Origin: Candidatus Zixiibacteriota bacterium
GTDB lineage: Bacteria; Zixibacteria; MSB-5A5; GN15; JAAZOE01
NCBI GenBank assembly: GCA_036480375.1
Contig: JAZGGI010000029.1
Span: 1-64,000, forward strand
Length of the DNA: 64,000 nt
Direction: 5' to 3'
Shown: piece by piece, positions 16,424-25,944 of the stretch
Layout: each line of letters starts with the position of its first letter
Numbering within the stretch: the stretch's first letter is position 1
Made by a program: the position numbers and the translations under genes
The notes under the pieces: generated by a model
The model's database searches: none
The model's input: the letters and a program-made list of their open reading frames with translations, nothing else
What the model was told of the DNA's origin: nothing

Positions 16424-16639
16424 CTATTCATCCTTTACAGTAGAATAATCAAAATCAGCTTCGATGTTTCGCCCTTGACTCTTTTTCTCCCGTTTTAACT
16501 GCATATAACATGTCTTGCAAAGCTTAGGATCCTCTGTATATCCTTTCTCTGCAAAATACTCCTGTGCGGCAATTGTAAATACAAACTCCTCGCCACAATC
16601 GCCACATATCAGGATCTTCATTTCAAAACCTGAACTCAT
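16424..16639 (-). CDS. Small zinc-ribbon protein (zf-trcl-like)
   Basis: A 71-residue protein with paired zinc cysteines: CGDC near residues 12-15 and CKTC near 41-44, around the conserved EFVFT...QEYFAEKGYTEDP segment of the 'probable zinc-ribbon' family. A basic Lys/Arg tail follows. Proteins of this family are widespread and uncharacterised; a nucleic-acid or protein-binding role is plausible. The ATG at 16639 follows GAGGGGG; an internal ATG at 16621 would remove six residues. It has its own sigma-70 promoter. Confidence 0.8.
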   Translation of the reverse strand: MSSGFEMKILICGDCGEEFVFTIAAQEYFAEKGYTEDPKLCKTCYMQLKREKKSQGRNIEADFDYSTVKDE

Positions 16640-16722
16640 GATCCCCCTCTCGGATCGAATTAATTACTTCCCTGTAAATAGTCCTGCAATAATTCCAATT
16701 TGCCTTAGTTGAGATTTACGTT

Positions 16723-16751
16723 TATATACCACCGTCATATATTCTTGTCAA
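16723..16751 (-). promoter_or_regulatory. Sigma-70-type promoter for the zinc-ribbon gene
   Basis: On the minus strand TTGACA (16746-16751) and TATATA (16723-16728) are separated by 17 bases. The predicted leader is about 75 bases. Confidence 0.55.
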
Positions 16752-16814
16752 CATAAAACAATAGTAATTTATGTTTATACAATAAAGTGTTTTGGACCTA
16801 TGCTTTTCAGAGCA

Positions 16815-18512
16815 TTAAGGTATTCTTTCAGAGCAGGGCTCCTCCCCTCCTTTGAAGATTGCGCTAATTATCCTCACCGCATCCCCAACATTCACTCCAC
16901 CATCACAATTGGCGTCGCCGCATTCCATAATCGGCATAGGTGGAAGACCATCTTTGAAAATAAAATTTATCAGATATATGGCGTCGCCGACATTCATTTG
17001 TCCGTCATTATTGGCGTCACCATAAGGATGTAACTTGGTAGTCAAGTAATAATAGTTGCCGGAAGATAATGATGTAACCGTTATCGGCGTGATAATTACT
17101 TTATCGAAATCTTCTATGTGCGGTTTATAAACGTAAAGCGGTTCGTTGGCGGAGGCGGTATAATGAGATATTTCGTTGGCATCCCCGGACATGAAGATTG
17201 TCCCGATACCCCATCGGACGACCGGCCTGCCTTCCAAAATAGCTTCAAATATACCCTTATCATCCGGTCCAACCTCGAATTCAACATAACTGCTGGCTAA
17301 TCCGAATGGCTGTTGTACAGGCAAAATTGAATCATGTACCAAAGTCGTATGATATCTATCAATGGGTACCTCAGGATAATTAATCGCTTCAGAGTAATAA
17401 TTATCTTCAACATATCTGCTGCCGGTGAAATAATTCCAGATGACAAATTCAGGAAGAATTGTTTTCAAGGTTTTTCCCGTGCCGATTAAGGCGGAATCAA
17501 CCGCATCTAAGGGGGTATTATTCCTCATGGCCATCCAAACGTCTCTGATAACCAGGGAATTTATTTTTTCCTTTAGAAACATGGGCCAGACAAAGGCGCC
17601 ATACATATGGAGGTACACGCTGGAATTCAGACTTTCCTCGGGAACATTAAAGAAAAAGGGCAAATAGGCATAGTTATCATTTACTTCAGGGAAAAGACAT
17701 TCTTCCATAAACGTGGCGCAGGCTTCCATCCACCATAAATTGTTATCGAGATCATTGGCGTATCCAAATTGAACGGCGTGGAAATATTCATGAGCGCATG
17801 TTACCTTCTGCGCCCCGATAACACGGCCCTCCGGGTCATCATTGGGAGGAGCAAAGGTGAAATTGCGATTAATCATTACGTATGAGGTATAATCATTCCA
17901 GGGCGAATCAGCGGGTTGTTCGAATACCGTCGCGCCGTAGGCCATAATAGACACTAAGAATATTTCGTATTTATCGTAACCCGCTTCCAGTGGCGCCGGA
18001 TAATAACCCGAATTATTTACATAGGTGACATATGAACTGTCGGCATAAATACCGGTTCTTTCCACAAAATCCGGAATTTCGTTGGCATCTAAATCATCCG
18101 TAACAGTCGCCTCTCCTCCGCTGGTATCATAATAAATTTTAAAATAACCTAAAGGTGAATCATAAGTGCATTGTTTGCCGGGGCGGGCCAGCATAGTTGA
18201 CAACGATGCCTTTTGATCGGGGGTAAATTTGTCCCAGTTATTCTTAATTTCACCTATTAAACCTGTGGCGGATTTCAGGTAATTATCAGAGCTAATCGCG
18301 GCCGCTTTGTCAGAAATTTCGATTGGAGTGAACAGGATAACGCTTTTTTCATACAGCATTTCAGTCCTGGTTATCAGACCTTTTTCATAAGCAACGGAGA
18401 TATCATCAAAATTGCTCCACTCCGCCGCAACTGTCAAATTAAAGACAATGCACAGAAACAAGGATATGAATAGAGCCTTCGTTTCCATCCTGAAATTAAA
18501 AAGTTGATCCAT
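16815..18512 (-). CDS. Secreted HExxH metallopeptidase (MXAN_6640-like) with dockerin-like repeats
   Basis: A protein of 565 residues with a signal peptide (hydrophobic segment about 11-30). The zinc motif HEYFH (about 241-245) is followed by WMEACATFME with a candidate glutamate ligand about 18 residues on, as in MXAN_6640-type gluzincins. The C-terminal 65 residues form two calcium-binding dockerin-like repeats (GDANNDGQMNVGDAIY and GDANCDGGVNVGDAVR), nearly the same as those of the C10 peptidase at 6753. The ATG at 18512 stands five bases after TAGGA; an in-frame TTG at 18527 is less likely. It is probably an extracellular peptidase. Fold and zinc site are convincing; substrate is unknown. 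Confidence 0.82.
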   Translation of the reverse strand: MDQLFNFRMETKALFISLFLCIVFNLTVAAEWSNFDDISVAYEKGLITRTEMLYEKSVILFTPIEISDKAAAISSDNYLKSATGLIGEIKNNWDKFTPDQKASLSTMLARPGKQCTYDSPLGYFKIYYDTSGGEATVTDDLDANEIPDFVERTGIYADSSYVTYVNNSGYYPAPLEAGYDKYEIFLVSIMAYGATVFEQPADSPWNDYTSYVMINRNFTFAPPNDDPEGRVIGAQKVTCAHEYFHAVQFGYANDLDNNLWWMEACATFMEECLFPEVNDNYAYLPFFFNVPEESLNSSVYLHMYGAFVWPMFLKEKINSLVIRDVWMAMRNNTPLDAVDSALIGTGKTLKTILPEFVIWNYFTGSRYVEDNYYSEAINYPEVPIDRYHTTLVHDSILPVQQPFGLASSYVEFEVGPDDKGIFEAILEGRPVVRWGIGTIFMSGDANEISHYTASANEPLYVYKPHIEDFDKVIITPITVTSLSSGNYYYLTTKLHPYGDANNDGQMNVGDAIYLINFIFKDGLPPMPIMECGDANCDGGVNVGDAVRIISAIFKGGEEPCSERIP

Positions 18513-18651
18513 GTTATTCCTACTCAACAGGTTAATAATCCTTGGGCGAGTAAAATACTCCTAACTATAAATTAGTTTATTATTTGGATATGTCAAGCAC
18601 ATAATAATTTCTTTACCGGAAATGTTGCGCTTTATTTTCAAATACTTATGG

Positions 18652-20328
18652 CTAAAAATACTGCCCGGTGCCTACAGATATTTGCCAGCTTCTTCTTTCT
18701 ATCGCATAGGCCAAATCGACGCGGACTATTTCAGCCTGCGTACTTCGACTTAATCCAAATCGCATTCCACATCCAATCGATATTTTAGATTCTCTAATTG
18801 AAAAAGCCGTTTCCCGTGTCCATATATTGCCAATATCGGCAAATATGACTCCCCCTAAACCAACAGATAAAATTTCAAGATCAGAAAATATGCGGTTTTC
18901 AATATTGGCGACAATTCTGCTATCACCGTTTAGAATGAATGCCGGATATCCGCGCATTCCTCTGTCTTCATCAAGATACAAAGTTAGTGAATGGTTTTGA
19001 AAATGATTGAATACGGCATTGATATTTACGGCAAGAGTGTGATTATTATGATATTTGACGTACCACTTAAAGTAATGCTTTACATATTTTCTAATCCAGG
19101 CGCCATCAGAAAACCAGAAACTCAGATTAGAACCGGCCCTGAAATATCCTTTATCAAATCCAATCGTTAATTGGGGCCAAAGATTTATTCTTTGATATAG
19201 CGGTTTTTTGAAATTAGCCTCATATGCCAGTAATCCCATCACCAGTATATCAATTCCCAAATTAACATCTTCAGCCTTTTGAAACCTGTTTATTCTGTGA
19301 TAAGTATTAAAATTGACCTGCTGCAGCCGAAATCCCAATTCAAGAGTATGGCTTAATGTATCGACCGGCTTTTCGGGCAATAGCCGTAAAATATCAGCTG
19401 AATCCAGGATATTTCCGTTGAAATCGATAGAATCCGATGTAATAAACCTTTGTCGCGGCTTGAGCTTGGTATATGTATGCCCCAAATAAAAACTGTACTT
19501 TAGGTTATCCGGACCATATCGGAGAACAAAATTAGTGCTTAACCTCTTTCCGGTGAACCGATCGCGCCCGGCCAGTATTTCGGCAATATAATAATCGAGT
19601 CTTTGTTTATTCAGATTATAACTCAGGTTCCAGCCCCAATTTTGATTGAGATTATACAGGGGTTTATTAAGCGATATTATCGTTTGTCCGCTTCTGGGAT
19701 TATCGGAATAGAAAAAACCGGCCGAATAATTCAACCCCATAAATCGGGAATCCCGGACTTCCCCCTGATAATAATTGCGATCGCCTTCCAGAACAAAATA
19801 ATCATGAGATGTGAATACTCCGTACCCGAGAAGATTATTTTCCTCAATTCCCAACTGGATATCTGAGCGACCCCCTGCGCGATGCAGGGAGACTCCCCCG
19901 ACCGTCGTCCATTTATCCGAAGTACGGACAACCATTATGTTTTCACCGTTATCCCCTTTTATCAAGTAAATTTCGGTTTTGAGTAAATAAGGCAGTCGGC
20001 GTAAATTTCTAACCGTTTCGTTAACAAGGCTCGTGTCAAATACATCACCCTTACCGAGTAACATTTCGCGCTTGATTACCGAATGTTTTGTAACTATATG
20101 TGTTTTATTGGCGATTTTGAAAAGGAAATTATTATAGCGGGGATCGTTTAAATTGAAAACATTTTCAGTAATGATTTCAATTGAATCAATGACTACTTGA
20201 TCAGCGGTTTGCGCAAAAGCAATATTAAAATGCTGAGTCAGAGATAACGCCAAAACCGAGACAAAGAGATTTAGTATCTGGTGGACGGATTTCGTTGTTG
20301 ATTTTGCGCCAAAATTAGTTTTTCTCAC
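18652..20328 (-). CDS. BamA/Omp85-like outer-membrane barrel with N-terminal POTRA-like domain
   Basis: This 558-residue protein has a signal peptide (about 18-40), then a POTRA-like region (about 45-130) with VKREMLL-type features: VIKREMLLGKGDVFD and ETVRNLRRLPYLL are classic for Omp85 proteins. The rest is a long beta barrel with many aromatic residues and ends in the outer-membrane signature with a final phenylalanine (SVGTGQYF). RGYP (about 458) may be the L6-loop-like motif VRGY/F of the Omp85 family. It may insert or export outer-membrane proteins or lipids. It has fewer POTRA units than BamA (five), so TamA-like or a specialised paralogue is more likely than BamA itself. It is divergent from the pilus operon. 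Confidence 0.8.
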   Translation of the reverse strand: MRKTNFGAKSTTKSVHQILNLFVSVLALSLTQHFNIAFAQTADQVVIDSIEIITENVFNLNDPRYNNFLFKIANKTHIVTKHSVIKREMLLGKGDVFDTSLVNETVRNLRRLPYLLKTEIYLIKGDNGENIMVVRTSDKWTTVGGVSLHRAGGRSDIQLGIEENNLLGYGVFTSHDYFVLEGDRNYYQGEVRDSRFMGLNYSAGFFYSDNPRSGQTIISLNKPLYNLNQNWGWNLSYNLNKQRLDYYIAEILAGRDRFTGKRLSTNFVLRYGPDNLKYSFYLGHTYTKLKPRQRFITSDSIDFNGNILDSADILRLLPEKPVDTLSHTLELGFRLQQVNFNTYHRINRFQKAEDVNLGIDILVMGLLAYEANFKKPLYQRINLWPQLTIGFDKGYFRAGSNLSFWFSDGAWIRKYVKHYFKWYVKYHNNHTLAVNINAVFNHFQNHSLTLYLDEDRGMRGYPAFILNGDSRIVANIENRIFSDLEILSVGLGGVIFADIGNIWTRETAFSIRESKISIGCGMRFGLSRSTQAEIVRVDLAYAIERRSWQISVGTGQYF

Positions 20329-20413
20329 TCACGCTGCCTTCTTCAAGATAATCGTTTTAAGACCGATAATATGATAAAAAAGAGAAATTTCTAACAGATA
20401 AAAATTTTCCAAT

Positions 20414-22168
20414 ATGGCCCCTGAAATATCAAAAAAAATCGGAACCCTGTTAGTTGAAAAGGGATATGTAACCGAGGAACAAATAAATACCGCCCTTAAA
20501 ATTCAAAAAGGTTCCAATGATAAATTAGGTGACGTTCTCGTCGGCGCCGGAATTATAAGCGAGGATCAATTAGTAGAGGTTATTTCCGAAAAGCTCAAGA
20601 TTCCCAAAATTAATCTTTCTTCATTGATTATAAACCCTCATGTTTTGGCAGCTATTCCGGTTGAAATGGCTAAAAGATTTACTCTCATTCCCTTCCTTAA
20701 AATGGGCAACACTCTATCCGTCGCGATGGTCAATCCTCTGGATGTGATAGCCCTTGACGAAATTAAATATCATACCAAGTGTGTCATCAAAAGGATCGTG
20801 GCCGGTAAGACCGCAATTACGAGGGCCATAGAGCAATATTACACTGTCGCCGATTCTGTTCGGGAAATCCTGGGTGATGAAAAAGAATCCGAAGAAATTG
20901 AAGAACCCTCTGAAATAAACCTTGAACAATTAACCGGCGGCGAGGGCGCGGTAGTCCGCATGGTTAATATGATCTTAACCCGGGCGATCAAAGACGGGGC
21001 TTCTGACGTTCATTTTGAGCCAGATGAAAAAGAACTGAGGATTCGTTACAGGGTTAATGGAATCATGCGTGAGGAGGCCGCGCCTCCCAAAAAATTACAG
21101 GCTGAAATAATATCTCGATTAAAAATCGCGTCCGACCTTGACGTTTCCGAAAAACGATTACCCCAGGACGGACGCATGTCTATAGCCGTTAAAGACAACA
21201 TCGTTGATCTAAGAGTTTCGACCCTGCCGACCATACACGGGGAGAAGGTTGCAATTCGGATTCTTGACCGGCAAAATCTCAAAACAGGATTACCTGAACT
21301 GGGCATGCAACAGAAACTACTGGCGGCCTGGCGGCAGCATATTCAGGTTTCCGAGGGACTCATTTTGATTTCCGGACCGACCTCTTCGGGAAAAACTACA
21401 ACGCTTTATGCTTCTTTGCAGGAGATAAACAGCATTGAAAAAAATATTATTACAGTCGAAGATCCGGTCGAATATTCTCTCCCTCTAATTAATCAGGTCC
21501 AGATAAACGAGAAAGCCAATTTAACTTTTGCCTCAGCTCTACGGTCAATTTTAAGACAGAATCCGGATATCGTAATGGTCGGTGAAATCAGAGATGCCGA
21601 AACGGCCGCTATCGCGACCCGCGCCGCTCTGACCGGCCATCTTGTTTTCTCAACGATACATACTAATGACGCGATTGGATCCATCACGCGACTGAACGAT
21701 ATGGGTATTGAACGCTATATGCTGGCCTCGGCTCTCGAGGCGATTCTGGCTCAAAGGCTGGTTCGAACAATATGCGGTGAATGCATTGAGGAAACAACCT
21801 CGCCGTCGGCAGCGGTTTTAAATCGCGCCTTTCCGGACGGAATTCCTGGCAATATTACATTTTATCATGGTGCGGGATGCCGCGCTTGTCGTGAATCGGG
21901 TTATGGAGGATTAACCGGAATTTTCGAATTGGCCGAGATAAATGATTCTATTCGCGAAATGATCTTAAATCATGAATCGGAAGCCGCAATCGCCAATGAA
22001 GCAAAACGTCTTGGATATCGCCCTCTCTTTGAATATGGCCTGGAACTCGTCACAAATGGCGTAACCACACTTGATGAAATTCTGAAAGTGACTTCTCCGG
22101 TATCAAATTCATTCGCGGTTGAGCCCATAAATCAGGTACGTTCAAGTGAAGCAAGTCTGGACTTATAA
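20414..22168 (+). CDS. pilB: Type IV pilus assembly ATPase PilB (GspE family)
   Basis: A 584-residue cytoplasmic hexameric ATPase that powers pilus or pseudopilus assembly. The N-terminal MshEN/GspE-N domain spans about 5-145. The Walker A motif is GPTSSGKTTT (321-330), the Asp box follows (VEDPVEYSL), and Walker B is IVMVGEIRD near 388. The zinc-binding part has CGEC and CRAC pairs (about 456-459 and 493-496). This is full family length. It opens the operon of pilus genes and overlaps pilC by 23 bases. No clear ribosome site precedes the ATG, and a leader promoter is not obvious in the 85-base gap to the divergent barrel gene. Confidence 0.95.
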   Translation: MAPEISKKIGTLLVEKGYVTEEQINTALKIQKGSNDKLGDVLVGAGIISEDQLVEVISEKLKIPKINLSSLIINPHVLAAIPVEMAKRFTLIPFLKMGNTLSVAMVNPLDVIALDEIKYHTKCVIKRIVAGKTAITRAIEQYYTVADSVREILGDEKESEEIEEPSEINLEQLTGGEGAVVRMVNMILTRAIKDGASDVHFEPDEKELRIRYRVNGIMREEAAPPKKLQAEIISRLKIASDLDVSEKRLPQDGRMSIAVKDNIVDLRVSTLPTIHGEKVAIRILDRQNLKTGLPELGMQQKLLAAWRQHIQVSEGLILISGPTSSGKTTTLYASLQEINSIEKNIITVEDPVEYSLPLINQVQINEKANLTFASALRSILRQNPDIVMVGEIRDAETAAIATRAALTGHLVFSTIHTNDAIGSITRLNDMGIERYMLASALEAILAQRLVRTICGECIEETTSPSAAVLNRAFPDGIPGNITFYHGAGCRACRESGYGGLTGIFELAEINDSIREMILNHESEAAIANEAKRLGYRPLFEYGLELVTNGVTTLDEILKVTSPVSNSFAVEPINQVRSSEASLDL

Positions 22169-23363
22169 GGCACGCGATCACGCCGGTAATCTCATTACCG
22201 GTGAGACCGATGCTGAAAGGCGCGATATTGTAATTCAATCGCTCTCGGAACAAGGATTAATCCCAACCAGTATAAGGCCGCGCTCTGAAGGTATTTCTTT
22301 TTCAGATATTTTGGGGAATTTCGGCTCGACCAATCGCGAAAGCTTGATTGTCTTCACCAAAAAATTATTGACCCTATACCGGGCCGGTATACCACTCCTG
22401 CGCGCCCTGTCAATTATTGAAAAGGGCGCCCTGGAATTGGGCTTGTCTAAAGAAATTGCGGAAATCAAAAATGATCTGCAGTCGGGTCAAACGCTCTCAA
22501 AAGCCATGAGCCGGCACCCGAAAAAATTTCCATCCATATATATTGCTTCGGTTTCGGCTGGGGAAACTTCGGGAACATTGGATGAAGTTCTGAAGCAATT
22601 AGGGCACCTTATTGAAAAAGAAATGATACTCGCTCGCCAGATTAAATCGGCATTGCGCTACCCTATCATGGTAATAATCGCGATTACAATTGCCATCTTC
22701 GTTTTGATGTCTTTTGTAATTCCGAAATTTTCCAGCATCTACGGTAAATTCGGAGCTGAGTTGCCTCTGGCGACCAAAATCGTGATCTCGGTCAGTAATG
22801 TCTTTTCTTCTTACTGGTATCTGATTTTGGCCTTGATAATTATTGGAATTTTTGGTTTGAAAAGATTCATTTCGACAACCAGGGGAAGGCTTATTTGGGA
22901 TGAGTTGATCCTGAAGATTCCAATTATTGGGGATTTAACCATCAAGTTCAACGTTGCTCGTTTTGCGACAATGCTAAAGTCACTCTTCAAAAGTGGCGTT
23001 CCTATGGTCAGCTGCCTGAATATTCTTCAGGAAACAACCTCAAATAAGGTCATCGCCTCCGAAATTTCCCAAATTGCCGAATCTTTTGAAAAGGGACAGG
23101 AAATAGGACTTGAAGGGGAAAAAGAATATAAACATTTCCCGGCCATGGCCTTAGAGGTTTTTCAGGTTGGTCTGGAATCAGGAACAGTCGATTCAATGAT
23201 GGGTGAATTAGCCAATCATTACGAAATGGAATTGGAGTACAAATCTCGCAATCTGACCGCATTGGTAGAACCAATATTAATAGTAGTGATCGGAACCATG
23301 ATTTTGATACTGGCTTTGTCGATTTTCCTTCCGATGTGGAATTTAATTCAGGTATTTCGATAA
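22146..23363 (+). CDS. pilC: Type IV pilus inner-membrane platform protein PilC (GspF family)
   Basis: A 405-residue polytopic protein with the two GspF domains of the family (about 70-193 and 273-395). Three hydrophobic segments lie near 172-195, 218-240 and 375-400. The pattern LSKAMSRHPKKFP and ASVSAGETSG is diagnostic. It connects PilB to the growing fibre at the inner membrane. The start is a GTG inside the end of pilB (23-base overlap), which implies coupled translation. Length is normal. Confidence 0.94.
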   Translation: MKQVWTYKARDHAGNLITGETDAERRDIVIQSLSEQGLIPTSIRPRSEGISFSDILGNFGSTNRESLIVFTKKLLTLYRAGIPLLRALSIIEKGALELGLSKEIAEIKNDLQSGQTLSKAMSRHPKKFPSIYIASVSAGETSGTLDEVLKQLGHLIEKEMILARQIKSALRYPIMVIIAITIAIFVLMSFVIPKFSSIYGKFGAELPLATKIVISVSNVFSSYWYLILALIIIGIFGLKRFISTTRGRLIWDELILKIPIIGDLTIKFNVARFATMLKSLFKSGVPMVSCLNILQETTSNKVIASEISQIAESFEKGQEIGLEGEKEYKHFPAMALEVFQVGLESGTVDSMMGELANHYEMELEYKSRNLTALVEPILIVVIGTMILILALSIFLPMWNLIQVFR

Positions 23364-23448
23364 GCAGGCTAAAATCTGCAATTAATAATCCGATAATGAT
23401 TTATAGGAATCTATTAACCCTATTTAACTGTTTCAAGGAGGTGAAAAA

Positions 23449-23871
23449 ATGCGTCTTGCCAAAAATTCCGGTTTTACTCTTATTGAGTTAGTAATTATAA
23501 TCGTCGTTCTTGGTATCCTCGCTGCTATCGCCATTCCCAAATACCAGGATATAACCTCCGATGCAAGAGAAGCAGCCTGTCGGGGCGCCCTGGGGGGGTT
23601 ACGTTCGGCTATTACTATTTATTACGCTAACCAGGCTGTAAAAACCGGATCCGCCACCTGGCCGGCTCTTGATAGCCTGGGTACGATCGGTATCGTAATG
23701 GAACAGCAGATACCGAAGAACCCGTATTGCCCCGATGCCAATTACTCCGATAGTATTGTTGCCGGAGTATCCAGAGGTACGATAGTTGGAATCGACTGTG
23801 GATGGGCCTATAATACTGCGACAGGAGAAATTTGGCCCAATACTAATACTGCCGGCGAGAATCAGTGGTAA
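23449..23871 (+). CDS. Type IV pilin / pseudopilin, first copy
   Basis: A 140-residue prepilin. A six-to-eight residue leader ends in SG, followed by FTLIELVIIIVVLGILAAIAIP, the N-methylated hydrophobic helix cut by prepilin peptidase before Phe. The glutamate at position +5 is present. The globular part contains four cysteines, potentially two disulfides, and ends in a hydrophilic loop. It has the best ribosome site of the operon (AAGGAGGTG, five bases before ATG) and an 85-base gap upstream, as expected for an abundantly made major pilin. Confidence 0.9.
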   Translation: MRLAKNSGFTLIELVIIIVVLGILAAIAIPKYQDITSDAREAACRGALGGLRSAITIYYANQAVKTGSATWPALDSLGTIGIVMEQQIPKNPYCPDANYSDSIVAGVSRGTIVGIDCGWAYNTATGEIWPNTNTAGENQW

Positions 23872-23872
23872 T

Positions 23873-24325
23873 ATGCCAGTCGAAAAGAGGTTAAACTCTT
23901 CAGGGTTCACCTTAATCGAGCTGATAATAGTTATTATTGTCTTGGGAATTGTCGCCGCGGTTGCTATTCCCAAAATGGGCGATGTTTCCCAAAATTCAAA
24001 AACGAACGCGACTCGCACCGAAATGCTTACGCTGAAACGGGCGATAATCGGAAATCCCCAAGTCATCGCGGGAAACCGTCACGCCAACCCCGGATTTGAA
24101 GGTGATGTAGGCCATCCTCCGATTACGCTTTCGGAGTTGGCGATTAAGCCCGATTCAATTGCGACCTATGATAGATTCCTGCATCGCGGATGGAATGGGC
24201 CTTATGTTGATAGCGCCGGTAATGACTATCTAAAAGATGCCTGGGATGTCGCTTATATTTATGATGGGATTAATCGCAAGATAACTTCGGCTGGCGGACC
24301 CGATTCAATTGTAGTCAGCTTTTAA
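23873..24325 (+). CDS. Type IV pilin / pseudopilin, second copy
   Basis: A 150-residue prepilin with leader MPVEKRLNSSG and the helix FTLIELIIVIIVLGIVAAVAIP. The globular domain (about 35-150) resembles GspG/PilA-type pilins and ends GGPDSIVVSF; it lacks cysteines. Its ATG at 23873 lies one base after the stop of the first pilin (TAATATG). An upstream in-frame ATG at 23786 exists inside the first pilin, but would add 29 residues before the leader and is therefore rejected. It may be a minor or paralogous pilin. Confidence 0.88.
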   Translation: MPVEKRLNSSGFTLIELIIVIIVLGIVAAVAIPKMGDVSQNSKTNATRTEMLTLKRAIIGNPQVIAGNRHANPGFEGDVGHPPITLSELAIKPDSIATYDRFLHRGWNGPYVDSAGNDYLKDAWDVAYIYDGINRKITSAGGPDSIVVSF

Positions 24326-24363
24326 TTGATGATTTTTAAACCGTATCCGGAAGAGCGCGCAAA

Positions 24364-25944
24364 ATGAAAATGGCGGATCAAAATTTGTCAACAATAGATA
24401 ATGACGTCGCCACAATGACATTCAGAACGACGCCGTTGACCGGATTACGGGTTGGATTGAGGTTGGGCGTTATTTTCGGTCGTCATTCGGTTAATCTCAG
24501 TCTTATTCAAAATATATTCGGCAAAAATTTTATTCGTGATATCGCCTCTTTCCCACTTGACTTGATTGAAAGTTCCCAATCTCAGGAAATTTTTTCAAAA
24601 GTAGTTGAGCTTATTAGGAATTATTTGTATCAGAATCAACTGCCCGCTATTCCCGTTAATATCGGCCTATATGGCGAAAATATGGCATTCAGGCGCATGT
24701 ATATACCGGTTATGTCTTCCGGCGAAATATCCAACGCTGTACTATGGGAAGGAGAGAAACTATTTCCGTTCAAATTCAGCGATTGCCGCCTTCATTACCA
24801 TATCGCCGATAAAGTGCGTGGCGAAAGCAAAAAAATAAGTTCACTGGGCGTTAATATTACGGCGGTGAAATCAGAGATTATTGAGGATCTTTATCAAAGA
24901 TTTTATAACGCGGGTCTGAAGCCGGGACAAATTAATTTCCTGCCAAATTTGACTTCAGATTTCGTCAAAATCAGTGATAAAAATGCCGGTAGGTATCAAT
25001 TGCATATTCATCTTGATAACAATCTCAGTTTTGCTGTCTTTCTTCATAATAATGAGTTGAGTTTTTTCCAGGAATTTATGTCCCTGCCCTTTTTTGATTC
25101 TTCAGTTCGGACCGGAATCACAAATATTGAATCGATTATTAGTGAATTGCAATCATTTATCGATATATATATAGCCCACACTCGAGACGCGGCGATTGAC
25201 ACGATTTTAATCTCTGGCAAAACATCCCAAAACTCTGAATTGCTTGATTACATAAATTCCACGACCGGAATTCCCTGTCAATATTTATTAGATCCGGCAC
25301 CAAAAATGCCCAGGATATCGGGTATATCAATTCGGGACCTATATAAAAATTTACCAGTGATCGCAACCGCGGCCGCCAATCCGAATTTTCGACCTTTGGC
25401 TCCGGATGCAATCAGACAAAAGGCCGTGAAGCGTCAATTTTATTCAAGAGTGGGTCTGATTGCGATGGCTTTTATCATTATTGCCTGCGGCCTTTTTGGG
25501 ATGATACAGAGCCAGGAACAAAAAGTCGAGTCGGAATTGGAAAGTATTCGCGCCAAAATCACTGAAATAGAAAATTCACCGGCTTATCACACCTATTTGA
25601 ATATTGTCGGGAAACTAAATCGCGGCAAAGAATTTCTTCGTATGAGTTCCGATAAGCAGCACTCGCATTTAGGCGTCTTGATCAAATCGTTATCTTTTGA
25701 TATTCCCGAAAGTCTTAATCTTACGGAAATTCATACGATTCAAAAAGAAAATGGCTACTCCATGCGATTAACCGGACATGTGAGGATCAAAAACTTTTCT
25801 CCCGAGATTGTTCTGGCCGGATATATCAAGGCTCTTGAAGAATATCCGTATTTCAACAACGTCGAAGTAATCAGTCATAACAAGAATTTAGAGGATGAAG
25901 AATTCGATCTTGATTTTCAAATAATGATGGATATTCAAGTATGA
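24364..25944 (+). CDS. PilM-PilN fusion protein (GspL-like assembly component)
   Basis: A 526-residue protein. Residues about 25-340 resemble the actin-like PilM/GspL cytoplasmic domain, while a membrane segment near 363-380 and the coiled region that follows (EQKVESELESIRAKITEIEN) plus a ferredoxin-like C-terminal domain resemble PilN. In most pilus systems these are two genes. The PilM phosphate-1 motif, normally containing D-x-G, reads GVIFGRHSVNL here, so ATP binding may be lost. It is joined by a four-base overlap to pilO. It forms the inner-membrane alignment complex with PilO and the PilP-like protein. Confidence 0.82.
   Translation: MKMADQNLSTIDNDVATMTFRTTPLTGLRVGLRLGVIFGRHSVNLSLIQNIFGKNFIRDIASFPLDLIESSQSQEIFSKVVELIRNYLYQNQLPAIPVNIGLYGENMAFRRMYIPVMSSGEISNAVLWEGEKLFPFKFSDCRLHYHIADKVRGESKKISSLGVNITAVKSEIIEDLYQRFYNAGLKPGQINFLPNLTSDFVKISDKNAGRYQLHIHLDNNLSFAVFLHNNELSFFQEFMSLPFFDSSVRTGITNIESIISELQSFIDIYIAHTRDAAIDTILISGKTSQNSELLDYINSTTGIPCQYLLDPAPKMPRISGISIRDLYKNLPVIATAAANPNFRPLAPDAIRQKAVKRQFYSRVGLIAMAFIIIACGLFGMIQSQEQKVESELESIRAKITEIENSPAYHTYLNIVGKLNRGKEFLRMSSDKQHSHLGVLIKSLSFDIPESLNLTEIHTIQKENGYSMRLTGHVRIKNFSPEIVLAGYIKALEEYPYFNNVEVISHNKNLEDEEFDLDFQIMMDIQV

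Noticed and set aside
23786-23872. N-terminal extension of the second pilin
   Set aside because: The extra 29 residues overlap the first pilin and precede the prepilin leader; the ATG at 23873 gives a proper leader.
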